Source: a bacterium | Lineage (GTDB): Bacteria > Chloroflexota > Dormibacteria > UBA8260 > Bog-877 | DNA length: 5,184 bases | Direction: 5' to 3' | NCBI GenBank assembly: GCA_021802115.1 | Contig: JAKABA010000259.1 | Coordinates: 1-5,184 of the forward strand | Translations under genes and position numbers: made by a program | The notes under the pieces: model-generated | Told to the model about the DNA's origin: nothing | Seen by the model: the letters and a program-made list of their open reading frames with translations, nothing else | The model's database searches: none | Shown: piece by piece, positions 1 through 5,184 of the stretch | Layout: each line of letters opens with the position of its first letter | Position numbering within the stretch: the first letter of the stretch is position 1

Positions 1-1115
1 AAGCCCAGGCGGCCCCGGCCTCCGAGACCAAGGACGAGCCCCCCGGTGCCCCAGCCTCCGCCGATCCTTCGACGCCGGCGCAGCCGAGCTTGTCATCGGC
101 GCCTCCTTCCGGCCCCGCGTCCGCGGCGCCGGGCGAGGCGAGAACGGACGATCCCCCACCGATTCCTCCGGCTGGGACGCGCCCCGACCCCCTGGGGTCG
201 ACGAAGGGGGAGGGTGAGTCCCTGAATATCTCTCACCCCGAGCCCTCGATCTCCAGCCGCCCGATGGTCGACCGGAATGGCTCGGACGAGGAGGAGGTGG
301 CCCTGTGGGGCTTCGACCCGGCGGCCCGGGAGCCTGCAGAACCGGAGTCTCCGCCCGCGCCCCTGCCGGACTCCGTTCCCACATCCCCCGACTCAGGCCC
401 GTTGATCGCCGTAGAGGCGACCGCCGTCGCCCCCAGCGCGGTCCCGGCTCTGGTGGGGGCGGGGGCCCCCACGGCGCGGCCGCGGCCGAACCACGGCTGG
501 TCGGTGCGGCTCTCGCCCAAGGCGTCTGAGGAACGGGAGCGGCGGTTGCAGCAACGGCAGGCCGAGCTGCCCGCCGTGGTTGATGCGATCGTCGAGCAGG
601 TGCATCAGCAGCGGCGCGCGGTGTCGGACCGCGGCCTCTCGCGGCAGGCGGTCCGGGCAGCGGCGGAGCAGACCGCGCCGTCGGATCTGCCATCTGCCTC
701 CGTCACCATGGGTGAGCTCCTGGATGCCAAGCGGCTGGCCGATGCCGCGGCGCTGGCACTCCGGGTCACGGAGGCCTTCCCCGGAGAGGTGTCGGCGGAC
801 CTGGCCTGCCGGGCGGGAGAGGCCTGCCGCCAGGCCAAGGACGCGGATCTGGCGGCGCTATGCTTCACGACCGCGGTGCTCGCCGCACCCCCCTGCGAGG
901 CGGCCTGCTGGCAGCTTGCCGGGATGGCCCTAGAGCAGCGCGATGCCCGATTGGCCCCGACCTGGCTGGAGTTCCTGGCCCGGCTTCTCAGGGTGAGAGG
1001 GGCCGACGAGGATGCCATCGTGGTCTATCGCCAGCTCCTCAACCTGGCGCCCCGCCGGCACGATGTGCGCGACATCCTCAGAGTCGCCTCCCTGACCGGA
1101 ACCCTGCCCGACTGA
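1..1115 (+). CDS. Disordered Pro/Ala-rich protein with TPR-like C-terminal domain (5'-partial)
   Basis: I do not recognise this as a named family. The frame is open from the first complete codon at 3, with no ATG or GTG in frame before the TTG at 90. That TTG has no Shine-Dalgarno, so the gene most likely begins outside the window; 370 codons are visible. The first part (to about nt 500) is low-complexity Pro/Ala/Ser/Glu sequence, expected to be disordered. It is interrupted near nt 262-325 by an acidic-hydrophobic island (DEEEVALWGFDP). Next comes a charged helical stretch at about nt 515-680 (EERERRLQQRQAEL) that could form a coiled coil. From about nt 705 to 1095 there are roughly four helix-turn-helix units with TPR-like spacing (for example AIVVYRQLLNLAP), suggesting a protein-interaction scaffold. 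There is no catalytic motif, and no membrane segment in the visible part. It converges on the DUF421 gene, stop to stop. The coding call is firm; the TPR call is moderate; the function is unknown. Confidence 0.8.
   Translation, partial: AQAAPASETKDEPPGAPASADPSTPAQPSLSSAPPSGPASAAPGEARTDDPPPIPPAGTRPDPLGSTKGEGESLNISHPEPSISSRPMVDRNGSDEEEVALWGFDPAAREPAEPESPPAPLPDSVPTSPDSGPLIAVEATAVAPSAVPALVGAGAPTARPRPNHGWSVRLSPKASEERERRLQQRQAELPAVVDAIVEQVHQQRRAVSDRGLSRQAVRAAAEQTAPSDLPSASVTMGELLDAKRLADAAALALRVTEAFPGEVSADLACRAGEACRQAKDADLAALCFTTAVLAAPPCEAACWQLAGMALEQRDARLAPTWLEFLARLLRVRGADEDAIVVYRQLLNLAPRRHDVRDILRVASLTGTLPD
453..472 (+). repeat. Perfect 8-bp GC hairpin inside the disordered-protein gene
   Basis: GTGGGGGC (453-460) is exactly complementary to GCCCCCAC (465-472), with a GGGG loop (461-464). 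It lies in codons for a Gly/Ala/Pro linker (GAGAPTARP). The stem should be stable in mRNA. It may simply reflect GC-rich Gly/Pro codons, and no U-tract follows, so I do not call it a terminator. Confidence 0.4.
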
Positions 1116-1121
1116 GCTGCC

Positions 1122-1643
1122 TCAGGGCCGCTTCACCACCCGCAGCCGCCGCCTCGGGCGGACCCGCCCCGGCTCCTGCTTGGGCACCACGCTGATGCTC
1201 CCGTCGCTCTCCATCTCCACCAGCTCGGAGTCCCTGACGCCGCTCACCCCGTGTTCGCGAAGGGCCATCTCGGCCTCTTCCTGGTCGACGCCCTCCTTGG
1301 CCAGGGCTCCCGGGATCCAGCTGCCGTCGGCGGCCAGCACCCGGGGCGGCGACTCCAACAGGTGGCGGAAGCGCGGGCTGCGGATCCGGCACCAGTTCAC
1401 CGTCCAGTTGAGAATGAACAGGGTTGCGATGATGATGAAGCCGCCCAGGAGAGAGCTGTCCGGCCCGGTCATCGCGGGCTGGACCGCGTTGGCGACCAGG
1501 AGCACCAGCACCAGGTCGAAGATGGTCATCTGGCCCAGCTCGCGTTTGCCGAACAGGCGCAGGGCGATCATGAGCACGAGATATATGGCCACAGAGCGCA
1601 GGATGAGATCCCACACGGGAATGGCGAGGTGGGTGAGGTCCAT
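1122..1643 (-). CDS. DUF421 / YetF-like membrane protein
   Basis: This 173-residue protein matches the DUF421 (YetF-like) plan. Three hydrophobic segments lie at about residues 8-30, 40-58 and 64-84, followed by a cytosolic domain at about 90-155. The family signature between the first two segments is clear (GKRELGQMT at 32-40, then VANAVQPAM at 50-58). The soluble part has the expected PPRVLAADG turn (99-107), the helix with the EEAEMALREHGV pattern, and the LVEMESDGSISVVP strand (141-154). The family is widespread in Bacillota and Actinomycetota, and its biochemical role is poorly defined. The last 14 residues are strongly basic (RVRPRRRLRVVKRP) and could contact phospholipid heads or nucleic acid; that is inference. 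The ATG at 1643-1641 is supported by a strong Shine-Dalgarno 7 nt upstream. The gene diverges from the phosphodiesterase gene and its stop lies 6 nt from that of the converging upstream gene. Confidence 0.93.
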   Translation of the reverse strand: MDLTHLAIPVWDLILRSVAIYLVLMIALRLFGKRELGQMTIFDLVLVLLVANAVQPAMTGPDSSLLGGFIIIATLFILNWTVNWCRIRSPRFRHLLESPPRVLAADGSWIPGALAKEGVDQEEAEMALREHGVSGVRDSELVEMESDGSISVVPKQEPGRVRPRRRLRVVKRP

Positions 1644-1650
1644 CGGGAAT

Positions 1651-1656
1651 CTCCTT
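1651..1656 (-). promoter_or_regulatory. Strong ribosome binding site for the DUF421 gene
   Basis: On the minus strand this reads AAGGAG, seven bases before the ATG at 1643. It is the best Shine-Dalgarno in the window and fixes the DUF421 start. The other genes here have weak or no Shine-Dalgarno, except for the phosphodiesterase. Confidence 0.8.
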
Positions 1657-1673
1657 GGCTTATGAGGTTGCAG

Positions 1674-1695
1674 GCACTGCCTGCGCAGGAAGTGC
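1674..1695. promoter_or_regulatory. 22-bp near-perfect palindrome in divergent intergenic region (candidate operator)
   Basis: The arms GCACT (1674-1678) and AGTGC (1691-1695) flank the perfect palindrome CCTGCGCAGG (1680-1689). Only the pair 1679/1690 (G and A) breaks the symmetry, so 10 of 11 pairs match. It sits in the 106-nt region between the divergent DUF421 and phosphodiesterase genes, where a dimeric regulator could act on both. A -10-like TATCGT (1699-1704) reading toward the phosphodiesterase lies just beside it, with no convincing -35. The cognate protein is unknown. The sequence could also fold as an RNA hairpin in either transcript. Confidence 0.5.
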
Positions 1696-1739
1696 GCCTA
1701 TCGTGAGGCATGGGGGGACGAGGCGCTGACGCCGACCGC

Positions 1740-1744
1740 GGGAG
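1740..1744 (+). promoter_or_regulatory. Ribosome binding site deciding the GTG start of the phosphodiesterase
   Basis: GGGAG ends five bases before the GTG at 1750. No other in-frame ATG, GTG or TTG lies between here and the start of the intergenic region, and the protein's catalytic motif begins at residue 5. This site therefore supports GTG 1750 as the start. Confidence 0.6.
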
Positions 1745-1749
1745 ACTCG

Positions 1750-2436
1750 GTGCTGGTCATCGCCCATCGGGGTGGGCGCGGACCGGAGCGCGAGAATTCA
1801 ATCGCGGCGATCCGGCGCGCCGCCACCGTGGGCGCGGACATGGTGGAGTGCGACGTCCGCGCCACCGGCGACGCCAGGCTGATCCTGATGCATGACCGGG
1901 TGGTCTCCGGGCGACCGGTCGAGCTCACCGAACTGGACGCCCTCACGGCCGGCCTGGGCTACCGGCCGGACCTGCTCGAGGAGGTCGTGTCCGCGCTTCC
2001 GCCCAACCTCAGCCTGGACGTCGAGATCAAGGAACCCGGCTATGAGGCGGCGGCGCTGGAGATCCTCACCGGGTTAGAGCCCGAGCGGCTTCTGATCACG
2101 TCGTTCGAGATGGAGGTACTGCGTGAGCTGCGGCGGATCTCTGCTTCAGTCCGGCTCGGGCTGATCGTCCCCGCCCGGGAGCCGTTATCGCTGGCCCTGC
2201 GCCGGGCCGCTGACTGCCGGGCCGAGCACTTGGTGCTCCATCACCGCCGGGTCAAGAGCCGGGCGCTCGCGGCCGCCACCGCGGCCGGGCTCACGGTGTT
2301 CGCGTGGACGGTCAACTCCCGCCACCAGCTGCGCCGCTTCCTGCAGGAGCCACGGCTCTCTGGGGTCGTCACCGACGCCGTCGAACTGGCCGTGTCGCTG
2401 CGGCGGGAGCTGGCGGAGGCCAGCCGACATAATTGA
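1750..2436 (+). CDS. Glycerophosphodiester phosphodiesterase (GDPD family, UgpQ-like)
   Basis: The enzyme hydrolyses glycerophosphodiesters (deacylated phospholipids) to sn-glycerol 3-phosphate and an alcohol, using a TIM-barrel GDPD fold and a divalent metal. At 228 residues with no signal peptide it resembles the short cytosolic UgpQ type rather than the secreted GlpQ type. Visible motifs, in order, are AHRGG (5-9, catalytic H6 and R7), EN at 15-16 in place of the usual PENT, GADMVECDV (28-36, metal ligands E33 and D35), MHD (47-49, catalytic H48), DVEIK (90-94, ligand E92 and conserved K94), a TSFEMEVL strand, FAWTVN around W186 and GVVTD near the end. All expected catalytic positions are present. 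GTG is used as start, with GGGAG five bases upstream. The MarR gene begins 23 nt after the stop in the same direction. The physiological substrate is not shown by the sequence. Confidence 0.95.
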   Translation: MLVIAHRGGRGPERENSIAAIRRAATVGADMVECDVRATGDARLILMHDRVVSGRPVELTELDALTAGLGYRPDLLEEVVSALPPNLSLDVEIKEPGYEAAALEILTGLEPERLLITSFEMEVLRELRRISASVRLGLIVPAREPLSLALRRAADCRAEHLVLHHRRVKSRALAAATAAGLTVFAWTVNSRHQLRRFLQEPRLSGVVTDAVELAVSLRRELAEASRHN

Positions 2437-2455
2437 CTGCCGATAAGCAATAATG
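2428..2455 (+). promoter_or_regulatory. AT-rich inverted repeat with -10 elements: candidate promoter/operator of the MarR-MFS pair
   Basis: CATAATTG (2428-2435) and CAATAATG (2448-2455) are inverted copies with 7 of 8 pairs matching, separated by 12 nt. The inner symmetry ATTG..T......A..CAAT resembles operators bound by MarR dimers. The block is strikingly AT-rich for this sequence and overlaps the last codons and stop of the phosphodiesterase gene. Each arm holds a hexamer one base off TATAAT: CATAAT (2428-2433) and AATAAT (2449-2454). The second would start transcription at about the GTG at 2460, giving a leaderless mRNA, which fits the lack of a usable Shine-Dalgarno. No good -35 is seen for either. 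Autorepression is an inference from position and family habit. Confidence 0.5.
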
Positions 2456-2459
2456 AGGC

Positions 2460-2948
2460 GTGCCCGGCCGGACTCCGACGCAGCCCCGAACCGCTCCTGA
2501 GGTCCAGGAGGGCGTTGGCCTTCGGGAGGCGGCTCGGCTCCGCGCCGCGATCCTGCGGCTGGGGCGGGGGCTGCGCAGCGTTGAGGTGCCCGGCGGGCTC
2601 ACCCCTTCCGAGTTCTCGGCGCTGGCGGTGGTGGTCAACTGCGGGCCGCTGCGTCCCTCCGAGCTGGCGCTGCGGGAACACCTGAACCCGACCATGCTTT
2701 CGCGCATGTTGAGCCGGCTCACCAGCGCGGGGGTGGTGGAGCGCGGGGGGGACCAGACCGATGGGCGTGCCTCGCTGGTGGCCGCGACCCCCCAGGGACA
2801 GCGCCTGCACCAGCGCTTGCGCTCAGAGCGGGCCCGCCGCCTCGAGGCGGCGCTGGCAAGGCTTAAGCCCGACGAGCGTTCCTCGGTGCTGCGGGCGCTG
2901 GACGGCCTAGAGCGGCTCGCGGAGCTGCTTCGCGAGGATGTGCCCTGA
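2460..2948 (+). CDS. MarR-family transcriptional regulator
   Basis: This 162-residue winged helix-turn-helix protein is expected to bind palindromic DNA as a dimer and to release it on binding a small ligand. A Pro/Thr-rich leader (2-20) precedes the dimerisation helix (22-41), then LTPSEFSALAVV (47-58). The HTH follows at about 65-95, with recognition helix NPTMLSRMLSRLTSAG. The wing carries the family D-x-R element at D101-R103, followed by ATPQG (109-113), then the C-terminal dimerisation helices. One cysteine, C61, precedes the HTH. GTG 2460 is the first possible start after an in-frame stop at 2454. Its only Shine-Dalgarno-like GAGG is one base away, too close to work well. The next in-frame GTG (V43) would remove the first helix. 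The MFS gene follows after 39 nt, so this protein probably represses that transporter and itself. The ligand is unknown. Confidence 0.93.
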   Translation: MPGRTPTQPRTAPEVQEGVGLREAARLRAAILRLGRGLRSVEVPGGLTPSEFSALAVVVNCGPLRPSELALREHLNPTMLSRMLSRLTSAGVVERGGDQTDGRASLVAATPQGQRLHQRLRSERARRLEAALARLKPDERSSVLRALDGLERLAELLREDVP

Positions 2949-2987
2949 CCGCGAGCCGGCGCGGTTGGTGGTCCGAGCGGGGCAGCC

Positions 2988-4388
2988 GTGGCTGAGCGGC
3001 TGTGGGCGACCACCAGGCGCGGCCTGCGCTGGCTGTGGCCCACCTGGATCGACTCGAACCTGCGAATCGTCCTCTTGGCCCGGATCAGCATGAGTGCCGC
3101 CAGAGGGATCGCGGGGGTGGTCACGGCCCTCTACCTGGCCGCCGAGGGCTTCTCGGCAGTTCAGCTGGGAGTGCTGTTTCTCTGCGTCACCGTGGTGTCG
3201 GCGGTGATGGCCGCAGTGATCGGGCTGATGTCGGATCGCTGGGGCCGCAAGCTCTTCCTGGTCTCGATCCCGATGCTGGCAGCGTTGGCGGCCGCCGTCT
3301 ATGCCTTTGACCGATCCCCGGTCGTCCTCTTCGTGTTCGCTGCCCTGGGGACCTTCGGCCGGGGTGCCGGGGCGGGAGGCGGCAGCGTCGGCCCGTATCA
3401 GCCCGCTGAGTCGGCGCTGGTGGCTGAGAGCGCGCCGGGGTCGGCCCGCACCGCCGCCTTCGGCAGAATCGGCTTCGCCTCCTCGCTGGGCGCGCTCTGC
3501 GGTGGTCTGCTGGCGGCGCTGGCCCAGACCCACGGCCACCTGACCCCGGCCTCCGCGACTGCGGTCTACCGCCCGGCCTTCCTCGCGGCGGCGGTGCTGG
3601 CGGCGGTCGCGGGCCTGATGGCGATCGGGCTGCACGAGGCGCGCCGCGTTCGGGCCCCGGCTCACGGTCGCAACCGGATCCGCTGGCCCCGCAAGTCCTG
3701 GCCGGTACTCTGGCGGTTCTGGGTCACCAACGGGGTGAACGGGTTCGCGATCGGGATGTTCGGCCCCTTTGTCAGCTACTGGCTCTACCTGCGCTACGGG
3801 GCAACCCCGGCGGAGATCGGGCTGCTGTTCGCGGTCGTGAACTTGGGCTCGCTGGTCTCCACCCTGTCCGCTGCCGGGATCGGCAACCGGTTCGGGACGG
3901 TCACCGCGATCGTGGTGGTCCGCGCGGTCACGGGGGTGCTGCTGGTGCCGATGGTGCTGGCTCCCACGTTCTGGCTCGCCGCGGTCATCTACTTCATTCG
4001 CATGGTGGCCCAGCGGGTCGGGCTGCCCCTGCGCCAGTCGTTCACCCAGGAGGTCGCCGATCCGGGCGAGCGGGCGAGCCTGGCCGCGCTCTCCAACCTG
4101 CCGGCGCAGGGGACGATGGCCGGCAGCCAGGTGCTGGCCGGATACCTCTTTGACGAGGTGAGCCTGGCGGCACCGTTCGAGGTGGCGGCGGTCTTCCAGT
4201 GCCTCAACGCGGTCCTGTACGCGTTCCTGTTCGGCCGTCCCCGACGAGCCCGCGCTGGGTCTCCCGAGCCGGCCATGTCGGGGGTCGACCCCCAGCTGGA
4301 GGAGGGTGAGGTCGTTGCCGACCCCGAGCTGGAGCCAGTGCCTCCGGCGTCGTCGCCGAGGGCGACTGATCCCGACCGGCGCGTCTGA
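2988..4388 (+). CDS. MFS transporter (putative efflux pump)
   Basis: This 466-residue major facilitator superfamily protein is likely a proton-coupled 12-helix inner-membrane exporter. Helix 1 is at about 27-51 and helix 2 at about 58-78. The loop between helices 2 and 3 carries motif A (GLMSDRWGRK, 79-88). Helices 3-6 occupy about 89-215, with a glycine-rich stretch at 124-135 and the motif GPYQPAESALVAE (135-147). A basic central loop (about 217-236) joins the two halves. The second half contains RVGLPLRQSF (343-352), often seen in MFS drug-exporter-like proteins. After the last helix there is an unusual hydrophilic, acidic tail of about 50 residues (417-466). GTG 2988 is the only in-frame start after the MarR stop, preceded by a weak GCGGGG. 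The MarR neighbour points to regulated efflux of a toxic compound. The substrate cannot be read from the sequence. Confidence 0.92.
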   Translation: MAERLWATTRRGLRWLWPTWIDSNLRIVLLARISMSAARGIAGVVTALYLAAEGFSAVQLGVLFLCVTVVSAVMAAVIGLMSDRWGRKLFLVSIPMLAALAAAVYAFDRSPVVLFVFAALGTFGRGAGAGGGSVGPYQPAESALVAESAPGSARTAAFGRIGFASSLGALCGGLLAALAQTHGHLTPASATAVYRPAFLAAAVLAAVAGLMAIGLHEARRVRAPAHGRNRIRWPRKSWPVLWRFWVTNGVNGFAIGMFGPFVSYWLYLRYGATPAEIGLLFAVVNLGSLVSTLSAAGIGNRFGTVTAIVVVRAVTGVLLVPMVLAPTFWLAAVIYFIRMVAQRVGLPLRQSFTQEVADPGERASLAALSNLPAQGTMAGSQVLAGYLFDEVSLAAPFEVAAVFQCLNAVLYAFLFGRPRRARAGSPEPAMSGVDPQLEEGEVVADPELEPVPPASSPRATDPDRRV

Positions 4389-4404
4389 GTTGCGGCGGGG
4401 CTTC

Positions 4405-4448
4405 GCGGCCGGAGGTGCGGGCCGCCTCGGTGGGAGCTGAGCCGAGGC
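4405..4448 (+). terminator. Tandem GC hairpins after the MFS gene (possible terminator)
   Basis: Two adjacent stems follow the MFS stop. The first is GCGGCC (4405-4410) with GGCCGC (4420-4425), and the second is GCCTCGG (4424-4430) with CCGAGGC (4442-4448). They share two bases, so only one may form fully at a time. No U-tract follows, as is common for hairpin terminators in high-GC bacteria. Position supports a terminator; sequence alone does not prove one. Confidence 0.35.
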
Positions 4449-4477
4449 CTCGAACACTCCGGGAGCGGGATTCGGGT

Positions 4478-4489
4478 CCCCTGCAGGGG
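4478..4489. promoter_or_regulatory. Perfect 12-bp palindrome upstream of helicase promoter
   Basis: CCCCTGCAGGGG is fully self-complementary and lies 16 nt before the proposed -35 of the helicase gene. It could be an operator half-site pair for a dimeric regulator. In such GC-rich DNA a 12-bp palindrome can also arise by chance: similar ones occur inside coding sequence here, for example at 4280-4293. Confidence 0.3.
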
Positions 4490-4505
4490 TCAGGGTTGGT
4501 GGAGC

Positions 4506-4534
4506 TTGTCTTACGCACACCGGTTTGGTACATT
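4506..4534 (+). promoter_or_regulatory. Sigma70-like promoter of the helicase gene, probably leaderless
   Basis: TTGTCT (4506-4511; 4 of 6 to TTGACA) and TACATT (4529-4534; 4 of 6 to TATAAT, fits TANNNT) are separated by exactly 17 bp, in a locally AT-richer patch. Transcription would start near 4541, two bases before ATG 4543. That agrees with the absence of a Shine-Dalgarno upstream of this ATG. Confidence 0.5.
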
Positions 4535-4542
4535 TGTTCGGG

Positions 4543-5184
4543 ATGGAGATGAACCGCGTCGAGGCTCTGCCGCAGCCGGTTGCTCCCGGCTGGCCCGACG
4601 TCGTCGCCCGGCCCTCGGTGCAGGAGCTGGTGGTGCTCGACCGCGAGCTGCCGGCCAAGAGCGCCGATTTCGGTGCTGTCCCGCCGCAGCTTCATGAGCA
4701 GGTGGTGGCCGGTCTGGAGCGCCGGGGGGTGGCCCGCCTCTACACCCATCAGGCCGAGGCGGTGGGCCTGGCCCTCGCGGGCAAGGATGTCGCGGTCGTG
4801 ACCCCAACCGCCTCGGGCAAGTCGCTCTGCTACCTGCTGCCGGTCCTGGATGCGATCGCGCGCGACCCCGACGCCACCGCGCTTCTGCTCTTCCCCACCA
4901 AGGCGCTCGCCCAGGACCAGCTGCACGAGCTGCGTCAGCTGGGGGATGCGATCGACATCGAGCTTCGCACCTTCACCTACGACGGTGACACTCCTCCCGG
5001 GGCGAGGACCGCTCTGCGCCAGAGCGGTCAGGTGGTCCTCACCAACCCGGACATGCTCCACACCGGGATCCTGCCCCACCACACCGCCTGGGTGCGGCTC
5101 TTCTCCGGCCTGCGCTACGTGGTGCTGGACGAGCTGCACACCTATCGCGGCGTCTTCGGCAGCCACGTGGCCAACGTCCTCCGC
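4543..5184 (+). CDS. DEAD/DEAH-box superfamily 2 helicase, YprA/MrfA/SftH-like (3'-partial)
   Basis: The first 214 residues of an ATP-dependent DNA helicase are present; the rest lies beyond the window. Visible motifs, in order, are YTHQAEAV (67-74, Q-motif-like), Walker A TPTASGKS (87-94), [10 protein letters not shown] (117-126, motif Ia), VLTNPDMLH (165-173, motif Ib) and Walker B DELH (196-199), followed by [15 protein letters not shown]. The [13 protein letters not shown] block is typical of the DUF1998-containing helicases (Bacillus MrfA/YprA, mycobacterial SftH, related to yeast Hrq1). Characterised members are 3'-to-5' DNA translocases or helicases, and MrfA acts in repair of mitomycin-type damage. 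The second RecA lobe and zinc-binding DUF1998 region should lie downstream, so an Lhr-like helicase is not fully excluded. Two in-frame ATGs (4543, 4549) are possible. I chose the first because it fits the promoter; the second has GGAG directly abutting it. Confidence 0.93.
   Translation, partial: MEMNRVEALPQPVAPGWPDVVARPSVQELVVLDRELPAKSADFGAVPPQLHEQVVAGLERRGVARLYTHQAEAVGLALAGKDVAVVTPTASGKSLCYLLPVLDAIARDPDATALLLFPTKALAQDQLHELRQLGDAIDIELRTFTYDGDTPPGARTALRQSGQVVLTNPDMLHTGILPHHTAWVRLFSGLRYVVLDELHTYRGVFGSHVANVLR

Noticed and set aside
90..92. TTG at 90 as the true start of the first gene
   Set aside because: There is no Shine-Dalgarno, and the same Pro/Ala-rich reading frame continues without a stop to the left edge, so the gene most likely starts outside the window.
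1149..1169. Short GC stems as a bidirectional terminator for the convergent genes
   Set aside because: The stems are only about 5 bp, mutually exclusive, inside the DUF421 coding tail and lack a U-tract.
1078..1665. Alternative frames over the DUF421 gene on both strands (178 codons minus, 161 and 151 codons plus)
   Set aside because: Only the frame with an AAGGAG site and DUF421 signatures is credible; the others lack recognisable sequence patterns.
2241..3124. Minus-strand open frames of 189 and 251 codons opposite the MarR gene
   Set aside because: They are shadows of the MarR and flanking coding frames, rich in Ser/Arg/Pro with no domain pattern.
4280..4293. Perfect 14-bp palindrome GGGGGTCGACCCCC within the MFS tail
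   Set aside because: It lies inside coding sequence with no promoter nearby. Similar GACCCC/GGGGTC symmetry occurs in the first gene (185-200), so it is probably a by-product of GC-rich codons.
4389..4542. tRNA or small RNA gene in the gap before the helicase
   Set aside because: No cloverleaf or T-loop consensus could be assembled; the gap is explained by hairpins, a palindrome and a promoter.
2907..4658. A 583-codon open frame on the minus strand opposite the MFS gene
   Set aside because: It is a GC-rich antisense shadow. Its translation is a run of Arg, His, Gln, Gly, Asp and Pro without domains or hydrophobic core, while the opposite strand encodes a clear MFS protein with motif A.
4204..5166. 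A 320-codon open frame on the minus strand opposite the helicase
   Set aside because: It runs antisense to conserved helicase motifs on the plus strand, has low-complexity composition and crosses an intergenic region with its own promoter on the other strand.
1..5184. CRISPR array, insertion sequence, attachment site or phage-defence cassette
   Set aside because: No spaced direct repeats, transposase or integrase, terminal inverted repeats or target duplications were seen. The helicase belongs to a repair-type family and has no defence partner in view.

Overview
The window is very GC-rich by eye, with strong G/C bias at third codon positions, GTG starts for several genes, and at least two genes that look leaderless. 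This suits a high-GC terrabacterial genome such as Actinomycetota or a relative like Dormibacterota or Chloroflexota. That placement is inference from composition and style only; no rRNA or lineage marker is present.

Layout, left to right: (1) the 3' part of an unrecognised gene on the + strand (to 1115), encoding a long Pro/Ala-rich disordered segment followed by a charged helix and a TPR-like helical C-terminus; (2) a convergent DUF421/YetF-like membrane protein on the - strand (1122-1643), whose stop lies 6 nt from the first gene's stop; (3) a 106-nt divergent intergenic region with a near-perfect 22-bp palindrome (1674-1695); (4) a + strand run of three closely spaced genes: a cytosolic glycerophosphodiester phosphodiesterase (1750-2436), a MarR-family regulator (2460-2948) and an MFS transporter (2988-4388); (5) a 154-nt intergenic region with GC hairpins, a 12-bp palindrome and a sigma70-like promoter; (6) the 5' part of a DEAD/DEAH-box superfamily 2 helicase of the YprA/MrfA/SftH type (4543 to the window edge).

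Functionally, the clearest unit is the MarR-MFS pair, the usual arrangement of a repressor with the efflux pump it controls. An AT-rich imperfect inverted repeat just before the MarR start (2428-2455) contains -10-like hexamers in both arms and is a plausible autoregulatory operator. The phosphodiesterase gene is 23 nt upstream and may be read into the pair, but the internal promoter-like sequence suggests partly separate control. DUF421 and the phosphodiesterase diverge from a shared palindrome-containing region, so they could share a regulator.

I see no phage, IS, CRISPR, toxin-antitoxin or defence cassette. Nothing here amounts to a clearly new biological system. The most interesting points are three candidate regulatory palindromes and inverted repeats, the uncharacterised disordered-TPR protein, and the likely leaderless start of the helicase.
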